A program made the translations under genes and the position numbers. Shown here piece after piece: positions 1 through 7,482 of a stretch of DNA of 28,009 nucleotides. Position 1 is the stretch's first letter; every line of letters begins with the position of its first letter. The stretch is from JAUVUV01 sp964548275 (lineage in GTDB: Bacteria; Gemmatimonadota; Glassbacteria; GWA2-58-10), in contig CAZJQI010000057.1 in NCBI GenBank assembly GCA_964548275.1, forward strand, positions 1 through 28,009. Reading direction: 5' to 3'. The notes beneath the pieces were generated by a model. The model did no database searches, was not told where the DNA came from, and saw only the letters and a program-made list of their open reading frames with translations.

Positions 1-30
1 TCTATCAAGAGGGGATACAGGGGTGTGTTA
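1..30. repeat. Partial copy of the double-hairpin repeat at the window edge
   Basis: The first 30 bases match the block at 15007-15036 (reads as tctatcaagagggga, then acaggggtgtgtt) except for one base. This is one end of the repeat family that forms the array at 15421-15798. The left arm of its hairpin is cut by the window edge. It lies downstream of the heat-shock gene terminator. Confidence 0.7.
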
Positions 31-125
31 GACTTTCTATATTGAATCCTCTCAGAAAGATTCACTGAACTTCCCAACGGAGAACAATCATCTCTTTATC
101 AGGATTTTTCAAAGGTCTCACAAAC

Positions 126-160
126 TAAAAAAAGCGCCGACTCGAGAGAGCCGGCGCTTG
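126..160 (-). terminator. Rho-independent terminator of the Hsp20 gene
   Basis: On the minus strand an 8-bp GC-rich stem (AAGCGCCG at 132-139 with CGGCGCTT at 152-159) is followed by a run of T (A-run 127-133 on the plus strand). It starts 22 bases after the Hsp20 stop codon, so it should end that transcript. Confidence 0.85.
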
Positions 161-181
161 AAGATTGAATGAATTTCGCGA

Positions 182-628
182 TTATTTGACCTTGACAGTC
201 ACTTCGCGAGGTTTCACGTCTTCGCGCTTGGGAAGAGTAAGGGTCAGGATCCCATCCTTATACTCTGCATCGATCTTTTCAGCATCGACCTGGCCGTTGA
301 GCTTGAAGGAACGGGAGAATTTGCCGTAGGTGCGCTCGCTGTGATAACGGCCATCCTTTTCACTTTCATAACTGTTGCGTTTTTCGGCCTCGATAGTCAG
401 CGTGTCGTTCTCCACGGTAACTTCCAGGTCTTTCTTGTCGACTCCCGGAAGTTCGGCGGAAAGAGTGAAGTTGCCTTCATTCTCGACGACATCGACATTA
501 ACACCTGAGGCCGGGGTCCATGAAAACCAGTCTTCAAATACCCTGGAAAACGGGTCGGTGCTAAATAAACGCTCTCTCAGCACTGGGCTGAGATTCTGAT
601 TAGCGGGTGTCCATCTGACGAGTCTCAT
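182..628 (-). CDS. Small heat shock protein, Hsp20/alpha-crystallin family
   Basis: A 148-residue ATP-independent holdase that binds unfolding proteins in the cytoplasm. The alpha-crystallin domain covers about residues 40-140. It opens with the family-typical VNVDVVENEGNFTLSAELPG stretch and closes with the GILTLTLPK signature. The C-terminal tail is charged and ends VTVKVK; a clear I/V-x-I/V motif is present. Length matches bacterial Hsp20 proteins. The ATG is set by a strong ribosome binding site (AAGGAGG, 5 bases upstream). The gene is monocistronic, with its own terminator and no close upstream partner. No CIRCE-type operator was seen upstream. Confidence 0.95.
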   Translation of the reverse strand: MRLVRWTPANQNLSPVLRERLFSTDPFSRVFEDWFSWTPASGVNVDVVENEGNFTLSAELPGVDKKDLEVTVENDTLTIEAEKRNSYESEKDGRYHSERTYGKFSRSFKLNGQVDAEKIDAEYKDGILTLTLPKREDVKPREVTVKVK

Positions 629-1057
629 TGCATCCTCCTTAAGTGAAAGTTCAATGGTTATTGATAGGGTAGATCCTCACGCTTGAGGACAGATCCCTTA
701 ATTAATTCTACCTTTTTATTGTGCAAGGCCCGTACCAGAAAGTCATCTTAAATGGCAACTTATTGATATATAATGAATTAAAAAAATTTGCGCTCGGAAT
801 TTTACTATCCGCCTTTGGAACCATGACAGCTAATATGCCATTATGGCGTTCTTTATTCTTATTTGGCATTACTAATGCCACATTGGCAGGTTTATCTGAA
901 TTTCACGATCCTGAACACTATTTGGGAAAGATGATAAGGTTGAGGGCTGGCTTTTAGGAAGGGAGCAACTCACATGGGTGAAAATCGTCGACTGCTGGCA
1001 GGCAGCGTATTTTTGAGCTAGTGTCGTGTCCCGGAAATAATAAATCCCCCTCAGTTC
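629..1057. other. Non-coding interval between Hsp20 gene and IS element
   Basis: About 430 bases. It holds the Hsp20 leader with a small hairpin (TCCTCA 674-679 with TGAGGA 684-689) and AT-rich sequence. Short open frames here show no recognisable protein signature. The last bases (about 1038-1057) are the left half of a hairpin repeat interrupted by the IS element. Confidence 0.5.
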
Positions 1058-1070
1058 CAGTAATGTCCGG

Positions 1071-2234
1071 TTAGGTTTTTGCATATAGGTTAAATTTATT
1101 GAGATCATCGAGGTTTTTCGGTTCAGGTTCATTATAATTTATCTCTCGGGCTTCATTTTGGATTTTAATTCTTAATTCACGAACTCTTTTAATGCTGACC
1201 CTTTCTTTATACTGTTCGTGGCAGTAAATAGCCAGAAGGAGATAAGTTACAAGTCCAGCGAGGATTTGCACCATTAATCCATATTTGCTTCTTGCGATAA
1301 GCGGATAGACCTTCAGGTGACGTTTCCACCAGGCAAAGAAGGATTCTATGTCCCATCGGAGTTTGTAAATATTTGCCACATTCTCTGCTGAAAGATCGAA
1401 GCGATCTGTGGCAATCCAGTATTCAATACCTTTAACACGGTAGGCAACCACACGGACTTTCTTTTTGGTCTGATTAACTTTTTCAATGCCAAGCAAGACA
1501 ATGGCATCATAAAAGACAATGCTATCTGGCTTGATCTCATTTACCTTTAAAATGGTTTTCTTAGCATCGGATCTGATCCGGCATACAAAGTGTTTTACTT
1601 CTTCTTGCCAGCGGTCAAACTTACTGTATTTCTGGTAGTTACGGTCCATAACACCAGTTTGACCTTTTTTAAATAATTGGCTTGCAAACGGGTGTTCATC
1701 AATTTTACAATCGGTTAAGTTAATCTTCCTTGGGATGCTGCGGTTAATGTCGAATCCCAAATGTACCTTGGCTTTCTTTTGACTTTCGCTATAGTCAGCC
1801 CAAAGCATAGAAGGGACAGCCTCAATTACAGAGCCATCAATAGCTACAATGTCTCCAAGATGACTATACCTCTTTGGTATTATCTTCGCTGCCTTGGTTT
1901 GGAGTTTCTCGAACAGGATAATTAGCTGTTCAAGACCTCTTGTATTAATGGCCTCGAAAAAGCTGCTCTTTTTAATGCCGGCTTTCGGAGCTACTACTGC
2001 ACGAGCAAAATTATTCTCATCAAGGTCTTGCAATAAATGGCGACCAGACTTGTGCTCCTCAAGGTGAAAGTAAACCAAAGCCTTAAGTTGATCTTCAAAG
2101 GTCATCTGCAAGGGTCTGTATCCTCTGGCCTCAAGCTCCGGAAGTTGAGGTATTAATACAAATGCTGGTTTGAAAATACTGGTGAATGTTTTGGGTATAT
2201 TACTTTTGTAGAATCTTTTATAAGGCCTTGGCAT
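1071..2234 (-). CDS. IS4-family DDE transposase
   Basis: A 387-residue DDE transposase for cut-and-paste movement of the surrounding element. The catalytic acids are visible: D133 in IVAIDGSVIEA, D197 in TGVMDRNY, and E297 in the C-terminal block. That block fits the IS4 signature Y-(2)-R-(3)-E-(6)-K exactly (Y290, R293, E297, K304). An N-terminal region of about 120 residues precedes the catalytic core. The reading frame is uninterrupted, so the enzyme may be active. The start codon and the ribosome binding site (GGGAG) lie inside a strong hairpin at 2234-2272, which would limit translation of read-through transcripts. Confidence 0.95.
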   Translation of the reverse strand: MPRPYKRFYKSNIPKTFTSIFKPAFVLIPQLPELEARGYRPLQMTFEDQLKALVYFHLEEHKSGRHLLQDLDENNFARAVVAPKAGIKKSSFFEAINTRGLEQLIILFEKLQTKAAKIIPKRYSHLGDIVAIDGSVIEAVPSMLWADYSESQKKAKVHLGFDINRSIPRKINLTDCKIDEHPFASQLFKKGQTGVMDRNYQKYSKFDRWQEEVKHFVCRIRSDAKKTILKVNEIKPDSIVFYDAIVLLGIEKVNQTKKKVRVVAYRVKGIEYWIATDRFDLSAENVANIYKLRWDIESFFAWWKRHLKVYPLIARSKYGLMVQILAGLVTYLLLAIYCHEQYKERVSIKRVRELRIKIQNEAREINYNEPEPKNLDDLNKFNLYAKT

Positions 2235-2272
2235 TTTCGTATCTCCCTTATAGTTAAAGGGTTATACGAAAA
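2234..2272 (-). promoter_or_regulatory. Hairpin covering RBS and start codon of the transposase
   Basis: TTTTCGTAT (2234-2242) pairs perfectly with ATACGAAAA (2264-2272). After a 2x2 internal loop, CCCTT (2245-2249) pairs with AAGGG (2257-2261), leaving a 7-base loop. In the minus-strand mRNA the 3' arm carries the AAGGGAG ribosome binding site and reaches the A of the ATG. A TATAAC -10-like hexamer lies in the 5' arm (2261-2266), so a transcript starting just downstream would lack that arm. The -35 is not clear. Confidence 0.6.
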
Positions 2273-2385
2273 TTTGCCGTTAGACCTTTTATTGAAATGT
2301 CAAGGAAAAAATTACCTCAATGCATTGTTATGTAAAAACTTGGAATAATTTGCTCCTCCTGCAAAAGCCTAACCGGACATTACTG

Positions 2386-2508
2386 CCTCAGTCCTCCTTT
2401 AAGAAGAGAGGGGGAGGATTTTGTTTGCAATCCGCAGCCATTTCAAATCCGCCAATGACAATACCTTAATTCCCCCCTCTGGCAAAGGGGAATCCGGATT
2501 GCCTTGGG
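2386..2508. repeat. Hairpin repeats downstream of the ricT-like gene
   Basis: Two G/C-run palindromes. The first (2386-2422) is the right half of a CCCCCTC...GAGGGGG hairpin whose left half is at about 1038-1057, split by the IS. The second (about 2468-2496) pairs ATTCCCC with GGGGAAT. Both lie just after the last gene of the minus-strand operon and could end or stabilise its transcript, though no long T-run follows. Confidence 0.5.
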
Positions 2509-3363
2509 TCAGTCCTCTTTGGAATAATCCTGCTCTTTAGCCGGGCACTCGATCAGTGCCCTATTGAACTCCTCCAGAGGTATTTTGCGCTTGAACCCCT
2601 CCCTGTTTTCCAGTTCCACCATTTCGTTGACCAGATCGAGCCCGGAAACCCGCTCTTCGCGCCCCTCGATGTTAAAATATTCTTTGCTCTCCTTAGGGAA
2701 TTTCTTTTTCTGTTCTTTGTAAAAAAACCGCTCGAACATCAGGCAACACATAAGCCTTCCGCAGATTCCGCTGATTTGGCTCGGATTGAGGCTCAATCTC
2801 TGCTCTTTAGCTGCCCGGAGAGTGACCGGTTCGAATTCATTGAGGAAGCTGGTGCAGCAGAGCCGGTACCCGCACCGCCCGAATCCTCCGAGCCGCCTGG
2901 CCTCATCGCGTACGCCGATTTGTTTCAGCTCGATCCTGGTTTTGAATATGGCTGCGAGGTCCTTGACTAGCTGTCGGAAATCCACCCTTTTTTCTGCGGT
3001 AAAATAGAAGATAATCTTGTTGCCGTCGAACTGCCATTCAGTGTCCACGAGCTTCATATCCAACTGGTGTTCCTCAACTTTCTTCATGCAGATTTCAAAA
3101 GCTTCAGCCTCTTTATGGCTTACTTCCACGAGGCTCTCTATCTCCTTCTGGGTTGCGAACCTGCGGACTTTACCGAGCGAGGATTTTTTCTCCGAGCATT
3201 TTCTATCAGCCAGTTCACCTATTTCCACCACTCTTCCGAGATCCTCGCCCCGGTCAACCTCTACCACAACGTAATCGCCAAGCTTGAGATCCAGATTATC
3301 TTTATTGATGTAATACTCCTTGCGTTCTCTTTTGAACCGAACTTCAACTATTTCAAGCTCCAT
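2509..3363 (-). CDS. PSP1 domain protein, RicT/YaaT-like
   Basis: A 284-residue PSP1-domain protein. In Bacillus subtilis the homologue RicT (YaaT) works with RicA and RicF in an iron-sulfur complex that stimulates RNase Y-dependent mRNA maturation; whether that role holds here is inference. The N-terminal part reads as the PSP1 beta-domain (VRFKRERKEYYI through LGDYVVVEVDRGEDLGRVV). The central part has the diagnostic cysteines C164, C169, C170, C201, C206 and C207 (GRCGYRLCC and GICGRLMCC). The ATG at 3363 is preferred over a TTG two codons earlier because a GAGGTG site lies 7 bases upstream. It overlaps the holB-like gene by 11 bases and is the last gene of the operon. A PSP1 gene next to a delta-prime gene is also the order in B. 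subtilis. Confidence 0.88.
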   Translation of the reverse strand: MELEIVEVRFKRERKEYYINKDNLDLKLGDYVVVEVDRGEDLGRVVEIGELADRKCSEKKSSLGKVRRFATQKEIESLVEVSHKEAEAFEICMKKVEEHQLDMKLVDTEWQFDGNKIIFYFTAEKRVDFRQLVKDLAAIFKTRIELKQIGVRDEARRLGGFGRCGYRLCCTSFLNEFEPVTLRAAKEQRLSLNPSQISGICGRLMCCLMFERFFYKEQKKKFPKESKEYFNIEGREERVSGLDLVNEMVELENREGFKRKIPLEEFNRALIECPAKEQDYSKED

Positions 3364-4576
3364 CTCCAATCACCTCTTTCATATCCTTGAGAAGCGACCA
3401 GCCCAGCAGGCGAAGATTTACATTCCGGTTTAGCTCATCGCGCAGGTTGACCATTCTGTTGATTAATTTAATCAGGGCTTGAGAATCTGCAACCCGGTCG
3501 GCATACCTGCTTATCGGGCCTTTTTTTTGGGTTGATTCAGGGCTTGCATCCTCGCCTTTTGGGCCGCCGAGGCGGATCAGCAGCGAATCTCGCAAGGCCT
3601 GGATCAAAAAGGCGAGGTAGCGTTCGAAATCCCCTCGATTGTACATCGGCCCCTTGCGGTTGTCAACCAGGGCATGGCATCCTGAATAACCCGGCTCGAG
3701 CACTGCCTGGAAAGTATTATCCACCCACTCTTTCTGCGCTTGGTAAGAATCCTCGTTCTTCATCCGCAAGGCCCCTGCCAGGCTCCCGTCGGCCAGGGCA
3801 AGAAGTTCGCCTGCCTCCTCTGCCCGAATCCCGTAACGCGACTCCAGCAGAGTCGTTAAAGTTGAAACTGCTGGCCGGGTAACCTGCAGTCTCTGGCATC
3901 TGCTGAGGATTGTAGGCAGAAGGCTGGCTGGCCTGTCGCTGCAGAGAATAAGTGTCACATTCGCTCGGGGTTCCTCCAGCAGCTTGAGAAATGCGTTTGC
4001 TGCTTCGATTCTCAGTCGGTCGGCACCAGTGATCACGAACACTTTCCTTCGCCCCTCGTAGCAGCTCCGGGAGGCTTCCTGTCTGATACGTCTCACAGCA
4101 GCGAGGTGATGTTCGCTTTTTTCGGCGAACTGCAACTCGATCCAGGGTTCCTGACGTTTCTGCTCGAATATCCTGGCCAACTTCGTCTCATCCGGATGCC
4201 CACCCTTGTAAAAGTTTCCGGGTAGGGGAAAAATCCAGAACACATCCGGGTGATTAAGAGACTGGATCTTGCGGCAAGAGTTGCACTGAAAGCAGGGCGC
4301 AGTGGAGCCCTCGTTTGCAGTGCAGTTCAGCGCTGCTGCAAGCCAGAAAGCGAGGCTGCTCTTGCCGCTGCCCTCGGGACCGAAAAAAAGCAGCGTTCCG
4401 GCCAGCCTGTCCCGCTTCAGCGCGCTCTCGAGCATCGATACCTGCAAGTCTTTATCCAGCAGCTCAATTAAACCGAGCCGTCGGCTTTGCAGAGCGGTTT
4501 CGCTCACTATTCCCTCCAGGGGTGAAGAGTCGGCCAGAGCGGTTTTATCAGCGGAAGTCACATTCTGCCGAACCAT
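3353..4576 (-). CDS. holB: DNA polymerase III delta-prime subunit
   Basis: A 407-residue AAA+ clamp-loader subunit that helps load the sliding clamp on DNA. The N-terminal AAA+ domain has a Walker A GPEGSGKS (residues 66-73), a four-cysteine zinc module (C85, C95, C98, C101) as in DnaX and HolB, the block ANAFLKLLEEP (193-203) and an SRC sensor motif (225-227). The C-terminal part carries the helical collar region. In E. coli delta-prime the P-loop is degenerate, but here it is intact, as in many other bacteria. DnaX itself is much longer and would be a less good fit. It overlaps envC upstream by 19 bases and the ricT-like gene downstream by 11, so translation is probably coupled. Confidence 0.88.
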   Translation of the reverse strand: MVRQNVTSADKTALADSSPLEGIVSETALQSRRLGLIELLDKDLQVSMLESALKRDRLAGTLLFFGPEGSGKSSLAFWLAAALNCTANEGSTAPCFQCNSCRKIQSLNHPDVFWIFPLPGNFYKGGHPDETKLARIFEQKRQEPWIELQFAEKSEHHLAAVRRIRQEASRSCYEGRRKVFVITGADRLRIEAANAFLKLLEEPRANVTLILCSDRPASLLPTILSRCQRLQVTRPAVSTLTTLLESRYGIRAEEAGELLALADGSLAGALRMKNEDSYQAQKEWVDNTFQAVLEPGYSGCHALVDNRKGPMYNRGDFERYLAFLIQALRDSLLIRLGGPKGEDASPESTQKKGPISRYADRVADSQALIKLINRMVNLRDELNRNVNLRLLGWSLLKDMKEVIGDGA

Positions 4577-5835
4577 TCAAGCGGATCCACCGCCCGCGGC
4601 CCGTCGCGCAATTCGAAATACAGCATCGGCCCCTCAAGCGAACCGGTGGAACCCACCGTGGCGATAGCCTGTCCCTCGGTGACAAAATCCCCCTCCTGGA
4701 CAAAAATGTCTCCCAGATGGGCGTAAATCGTGTACATTCCCGAGCCGTGGTTGAGCATCACCATTTTGCCATAGGAGCGGTAAAAGTCCGCCATGACCAC
4801 TGATCCACTGCCCACTGAACGAACCTCTGTGCCGTCTTTCGCCTTTATCTCGATCCCATTGTTGATTACTCTGGTTTTGGTGATCTTATCCATATAGGGT
4901 CCGAACCCACGGATCAACTTGCCCTGTGACACCGGCCAGTTGAGTGAGCCCATCTTACCTTCGAGGTAGGCTGTCTCCGGCGGCAGTTCTCTTCCCTCCC
5001 GCCTGGCCTTTTCCAGGGCTTCCTTGCGGCGGCGTTCCAGTTCGGCGATGATTTTTTTCATCCGTTCGCGGTCGGTCCTACGCTCCTCCAGGACATTGAG
5101 CACCTCAGCCCGCTGAGCTTTGATCGATCTGAGCAGCTTCTGTCTCTCTTTCTCTGCCTGTTCCAATTTCTGTTGCTCTTCTTCCAGCTCAGCCTTGCGC
5201 TGCATGCGCTGAACCAACTTGCGCTGGCTTGCCCTTCGGTATTCCTCGTAGCTGTACTGCAACTGGCTTACCTCTTCGACCAGCCGTTTGTCCTGGGCGG
5301 CGATCAGCGTGAGATACTTGATGCGTTTGATCAGATCCGTAAAAGAATGACTTCCCAGCAGTACAGCTACGGTGTTCAGCCTGCCCCGTTTGTAAATCTC
5401 GCGCAGGCGCCGGTTGAGAATCATCTTTTTGCGGGCCAGTTTTTCGGAAAGTTTGGCCAGTTGGCTGTTGATATAACTTATCTCGGCGTTTATATCAGCG
5501 ATCTCGCCGTTAAGGTTTTTCAGTGTTTTCTTCGAGCGGTCGATCTTGCGCTCGATATCCTGGATTTGCAGAACAAGGCTCAGTTCCTTTTTTTTGAGAC
5601 CCCTGGCGCGCCTGTCGGTAGCCTCTATTTCCTCCTCGATCTGCTCCAGTTTGGATTTGGTTGATTTTATCTCCCTGTCGGTTCTGCGTACCACGGCTTT
5701 CTGTGCATGGCAGTCCCGCCAGGAACACATCAGCAAGGCCAGGCAAAGGAGAATAAATTTGAGAAAAATGCGGTGCTTAATAACCAACACCAGATTATCC
5801 CTTTCGTTGTTGAAAGGGTGAGAATTCCAGGCCAA
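4558..5835 (-). CDS. EnvC-like murein hydrolase activator, degenerate LytM domain
   Basis: A 425-residue exported protein: signal peptide (hydrophobic core FLKFILLCLALLMC), long coiled coil (about residues 48-290, rich in K/E/R/Q), then a C-terminal LytM/M23 domain (about 305-425). The M23 zinc ligands are missing: the first motif reads NNGIEIKAKDG instead of HNGID, and the HLHFE motif reads MLYFE. E. coli EnvC shows the same loss and activates amidases instead of cutting peptidoglycan. The gene follows ftsX by 35 bases, which fits control by FtsEX at the septum. The start is uncertain: a TTG at 5835 has an AGAGGAG site only 4 bases away, while a GTG at 5790 gives a more typical signal peptide. 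Confidence 0.9.
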   Translation of the reverse strand: MAWNSHPFNNERDNLVLVIKHRIFLKFILLCLALLMCSWRDCHAQKAVVRRTDREIKSTKSKLEQIEEEIEATDRRARGLKKKELSLVLQIQDIERKIDRSKKTLKNLNGEIADINAEISYINSQLAKLSEKLARKKMILNRRLREIYKRGRLNTVAVLLGSHSFTDLIKRIKYLTLIAAQDKRLVEEVSQLQYSYEEYRRASQRKLVQRMQRKAELEEEQQKLEQAEKERQKLLRSIKAQRAEVLNVLEERRTDRERMKKIIAELERRRKEALEKARREGRELPPETAYLEGKMGSLNWPVSQGKLIRGFGPYMDKITKTRVINNGIEIKAKDGTEVRSVGSGSVVMADFYRSYGKMVMLNHGSGMYTIYAHLGDIFVQEGDFVTEGQAIATVGSTGSLEGPMLYFELRDGPRAVDPLEWFGRM

Positions 5836-5870
5836 AATACTCCTCTTTTCCTGTTTAACGGCAGGATGGG

Positions 5871-6728
5871 CTATATTCGCCTTAAATATCTTCCCAGCGA
5901 AATCCAGCTTCCCACCAGGCCCATCAACGCTCCGGCCAGCAGGGTGTAAAGGTAGTAGCGGTCTGAAAAAGAAGTGATCGGCATGATTTTGCGGCTTAAT
6001 ATCTCGCTTACAGCGTAAATCATCCCGGCAGCCAGAAGTCCGCCAATGGCTCCTTTGAGAAAGCCCTCGAGAAGAAAGGAACGCCTGATATAATTATTTG
6101 TGGCACCGACAATTTTCATGATGAATATTTCTTTCTGGCGGCTGAAAACAGCGATTTTGATCGCGCTCGAGATCAGAATTATCGCCACCAGGCCGAGCAG
6201 CGCTCCAGTTGTAGCTCCAACAACGTTCACCACATGCTTGAAGATGTCTATCCTCCTGAGCCACTCTCTCCCGTAATCGACCTCCTCGACAAAAGTCAGG
6301 GCCTGGGCCTTGTCGGCTACACTCTTCACATGCAGAGTATCCCGATATCCCGGTCTCATGGTGATATTAAACGATGCAGGCACCGGGTTGGTCTCCAGGT
6401 CCTGCAAAAGATCGCTGTCGGGACCGAGGTCTGCCCTGAAATTTTCCAGAGCCTCCTGTTTGCTCACGTAGCGCACCTGGCGCACTCCCTCGAGCTTGCT
6501 CAAATCCTCCAATGCCAGGCCAACCTGCCCGGGATCCGCATTATCCCGTAAATAGACCACAATCTCCACCTTGTTTTCCAGATAGCGGATCAGGGCGTTC
6601 AGGTTCAGCAGGGCCAGGGAAAAAAGCCCGAGCACCAGCAGACTGAAACCTGTGGCCAGGATGGCAAAGAACGACATGGTTTTGGCGCGGGTAAATCCCA
6701 GGATTGCCTCTTTCAAGGTGCGCAGCAT
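5871..6728 (-). CDS. ftsX: Cell division membrane protein FtsX
   Basis: A 285-residue polytopic inner-membrane partner of FtsE. Membrane segments are seen at about 19-44, 165-193, 222-242 and 260-280. A large extracytoplasmic loop (about 45-160) lies between the first two; in this family it contacts the EnvC-type coiled coil. The C-terminal part contains the FtsX/MacB core QKEIFIMKIVGATNNYIRRSF, which couples to the ATPase. It begins 56 bases after ftsE and is followed by its likely partner envC. FtsEX turns ATP hydrolysis into activation of cell-wall hydrolases during division. Confidence 0.95.
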   Translation of the reverse strand: MLRTLKEAILGFTRAKTMSFFAILATGFSLLVLGLFSLALLNLNALIRYLENKVEIVVYLRDNADPGQVGLALEDLSKLEGVRQVRYVSKQEALENFRADLGPDSDLLQDLETNPVPASFNITMRPGYRDTLHVKSVADKAQALTFVEEVDYGREWLRRIDIFKHVVNVVGATTGALLGLVAIILISSAIKIAVFSRQKEIFIMKIVGATNNYIRRSFLLEGFLKGAIGGLLAAGMIYAVSEILSRKIMPITSFSDRYYLYTLLAGALMGLVGSWISLGRYLRRI

Positions 6729-6784
6729 TTTTAGCTTGTTTCTCCGGTTTAAACTATGCCATGATCAGTTGAAAAAAATCTCTG

Positions 6785-7480
6785 TCAGTCCTCTGGAACG
6801 GGAGCGAAATTCCCGTTTGGCCCGTCGTAAACCAGGCGTCCGGCTGAAAGATGGAGTCTGCGAAAGTCATCTTTCCCTTTAAGCAGGCTGTAATTATGGG
6901 TTGCCAGCAGCACTGCCGTGCCCAGGGTATTTATCTCGATCATCAAGCGAAGGATATCCATGCTGATTGCGGGATCCAGGTTTCCTGTGGGCTCGTCGGC
7001 AATGAGGATATACGGTTCGCCCACCAGTGCCCGGGCGATTGCCACCCTCTGCTGCTCGCCTCCTGAAAGCTCGTGCGGAAAACTGTTTTCCTTGCCGGCA
7101 AGCCCGAGCCGAGTGAAAACCTTCTCAAACCGCGTTCGGATAAAGGACCGCGAAGCCCTGGTAACCTCCAGGGCGAAAGACACGTTCTCAGCTGCGGTGC
7201 GGTTCTCCAGCAGGGCGAAATCCTGGAATACAATCCCGAGTTTACGGCGCAGATAAGGGACTCTTCTTTTTTTGATTTTTTTCGAACTGAAATCGGCAAC
7301 CGTTACCTCGCCGGTCTGTGGAATAAGCTCATGGTAGATCAGTTTCAAAAGGGTGCTTTTGCCGCTGCCGCTGGGTCCGGTAAGGAAAACGAACTCGCCC
7401 TTGTCGATATTGAAACTGATCCCTTCCAGCACACGGGAATTTCGGCTGTAGCCTGCTGAGACATTATGGAACTCTATCAT
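6785..7480 (-). CDS. ftsE: Cell division ATP-binding protein FtsE
   Basis: A 231-residue ABC ATPase that pairs with FtsX. Numbering from the ATG at 7486, it shows Walker A GPSGSGKST (37-45), Q-loop FQDF (87-90), signature LSGGEQQRVAIARAL (from 140), Walker B ILIADEPTGNLD (160-171) and switch histidine ATHN. The FtsE/LolD subfamily signature is clear, and the adjacent ftsX decides for FtsE. The ATG at 7480 is chosen because AGGGG lies 6 bases upstream. The in-frame ATG at 7486 overlaps the pdxA stop as ATGA but has no room for a ribosome binding site. Confidence 0.95.
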   Translation of the reverse strand: MIEFHNVSAGYSRNSRVLEGISFNIDKGEFVFLTGPSGSGKSTLLKLIYHELIPQTGEVTVADFSSKKIKKRRVPYLRRKLGIVFQDFALLENRTAAENVSFALEVTRASRSFIRTRFEKVFTRLGLAGKENSFPHELSGGEQQRVAIARALVGEPYILIADEPTGNLDPAISMDILRLMIEINTLGTAVLLATHNYSLLKGKDDFRRLHLSAGRLVYDGPNGNFAPVPED

Positions 7481-7482
7481 TG

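Larger units (their letters stand above)
1058..2385 (-). mobile_element. IS4-family insertion sequence, 1328 bp
   Basis: The element is bounded by 26-bp terminal inverted repeats, 1058-1083 and 2360-2385, which begin CAGTAATGTCCGGTTAGG and differ at one position. The outer flanks CCTCAGTTC (1049-1057) and CCTCAGTCC (2386-2394) look like a 9-bp target duplication with one later substitution. IS4-family elements make duplications of about this size. It carries one transposase gene, which looks intact, and its stop codon lies inside the left inverted repeat. The element sits in an intergenic hairpin repeat and disrupts no gene. Confidence 0.93.

Noticed and set aside
721..957. 78-residue plus-strand frame between Hsp20 gene and IS
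   Set aside because: The frame starts with a non-ATG codon, has no ribosome binding site and shows no recognisable motif. Part looks membrane-like only because the DNA is AT-rich.
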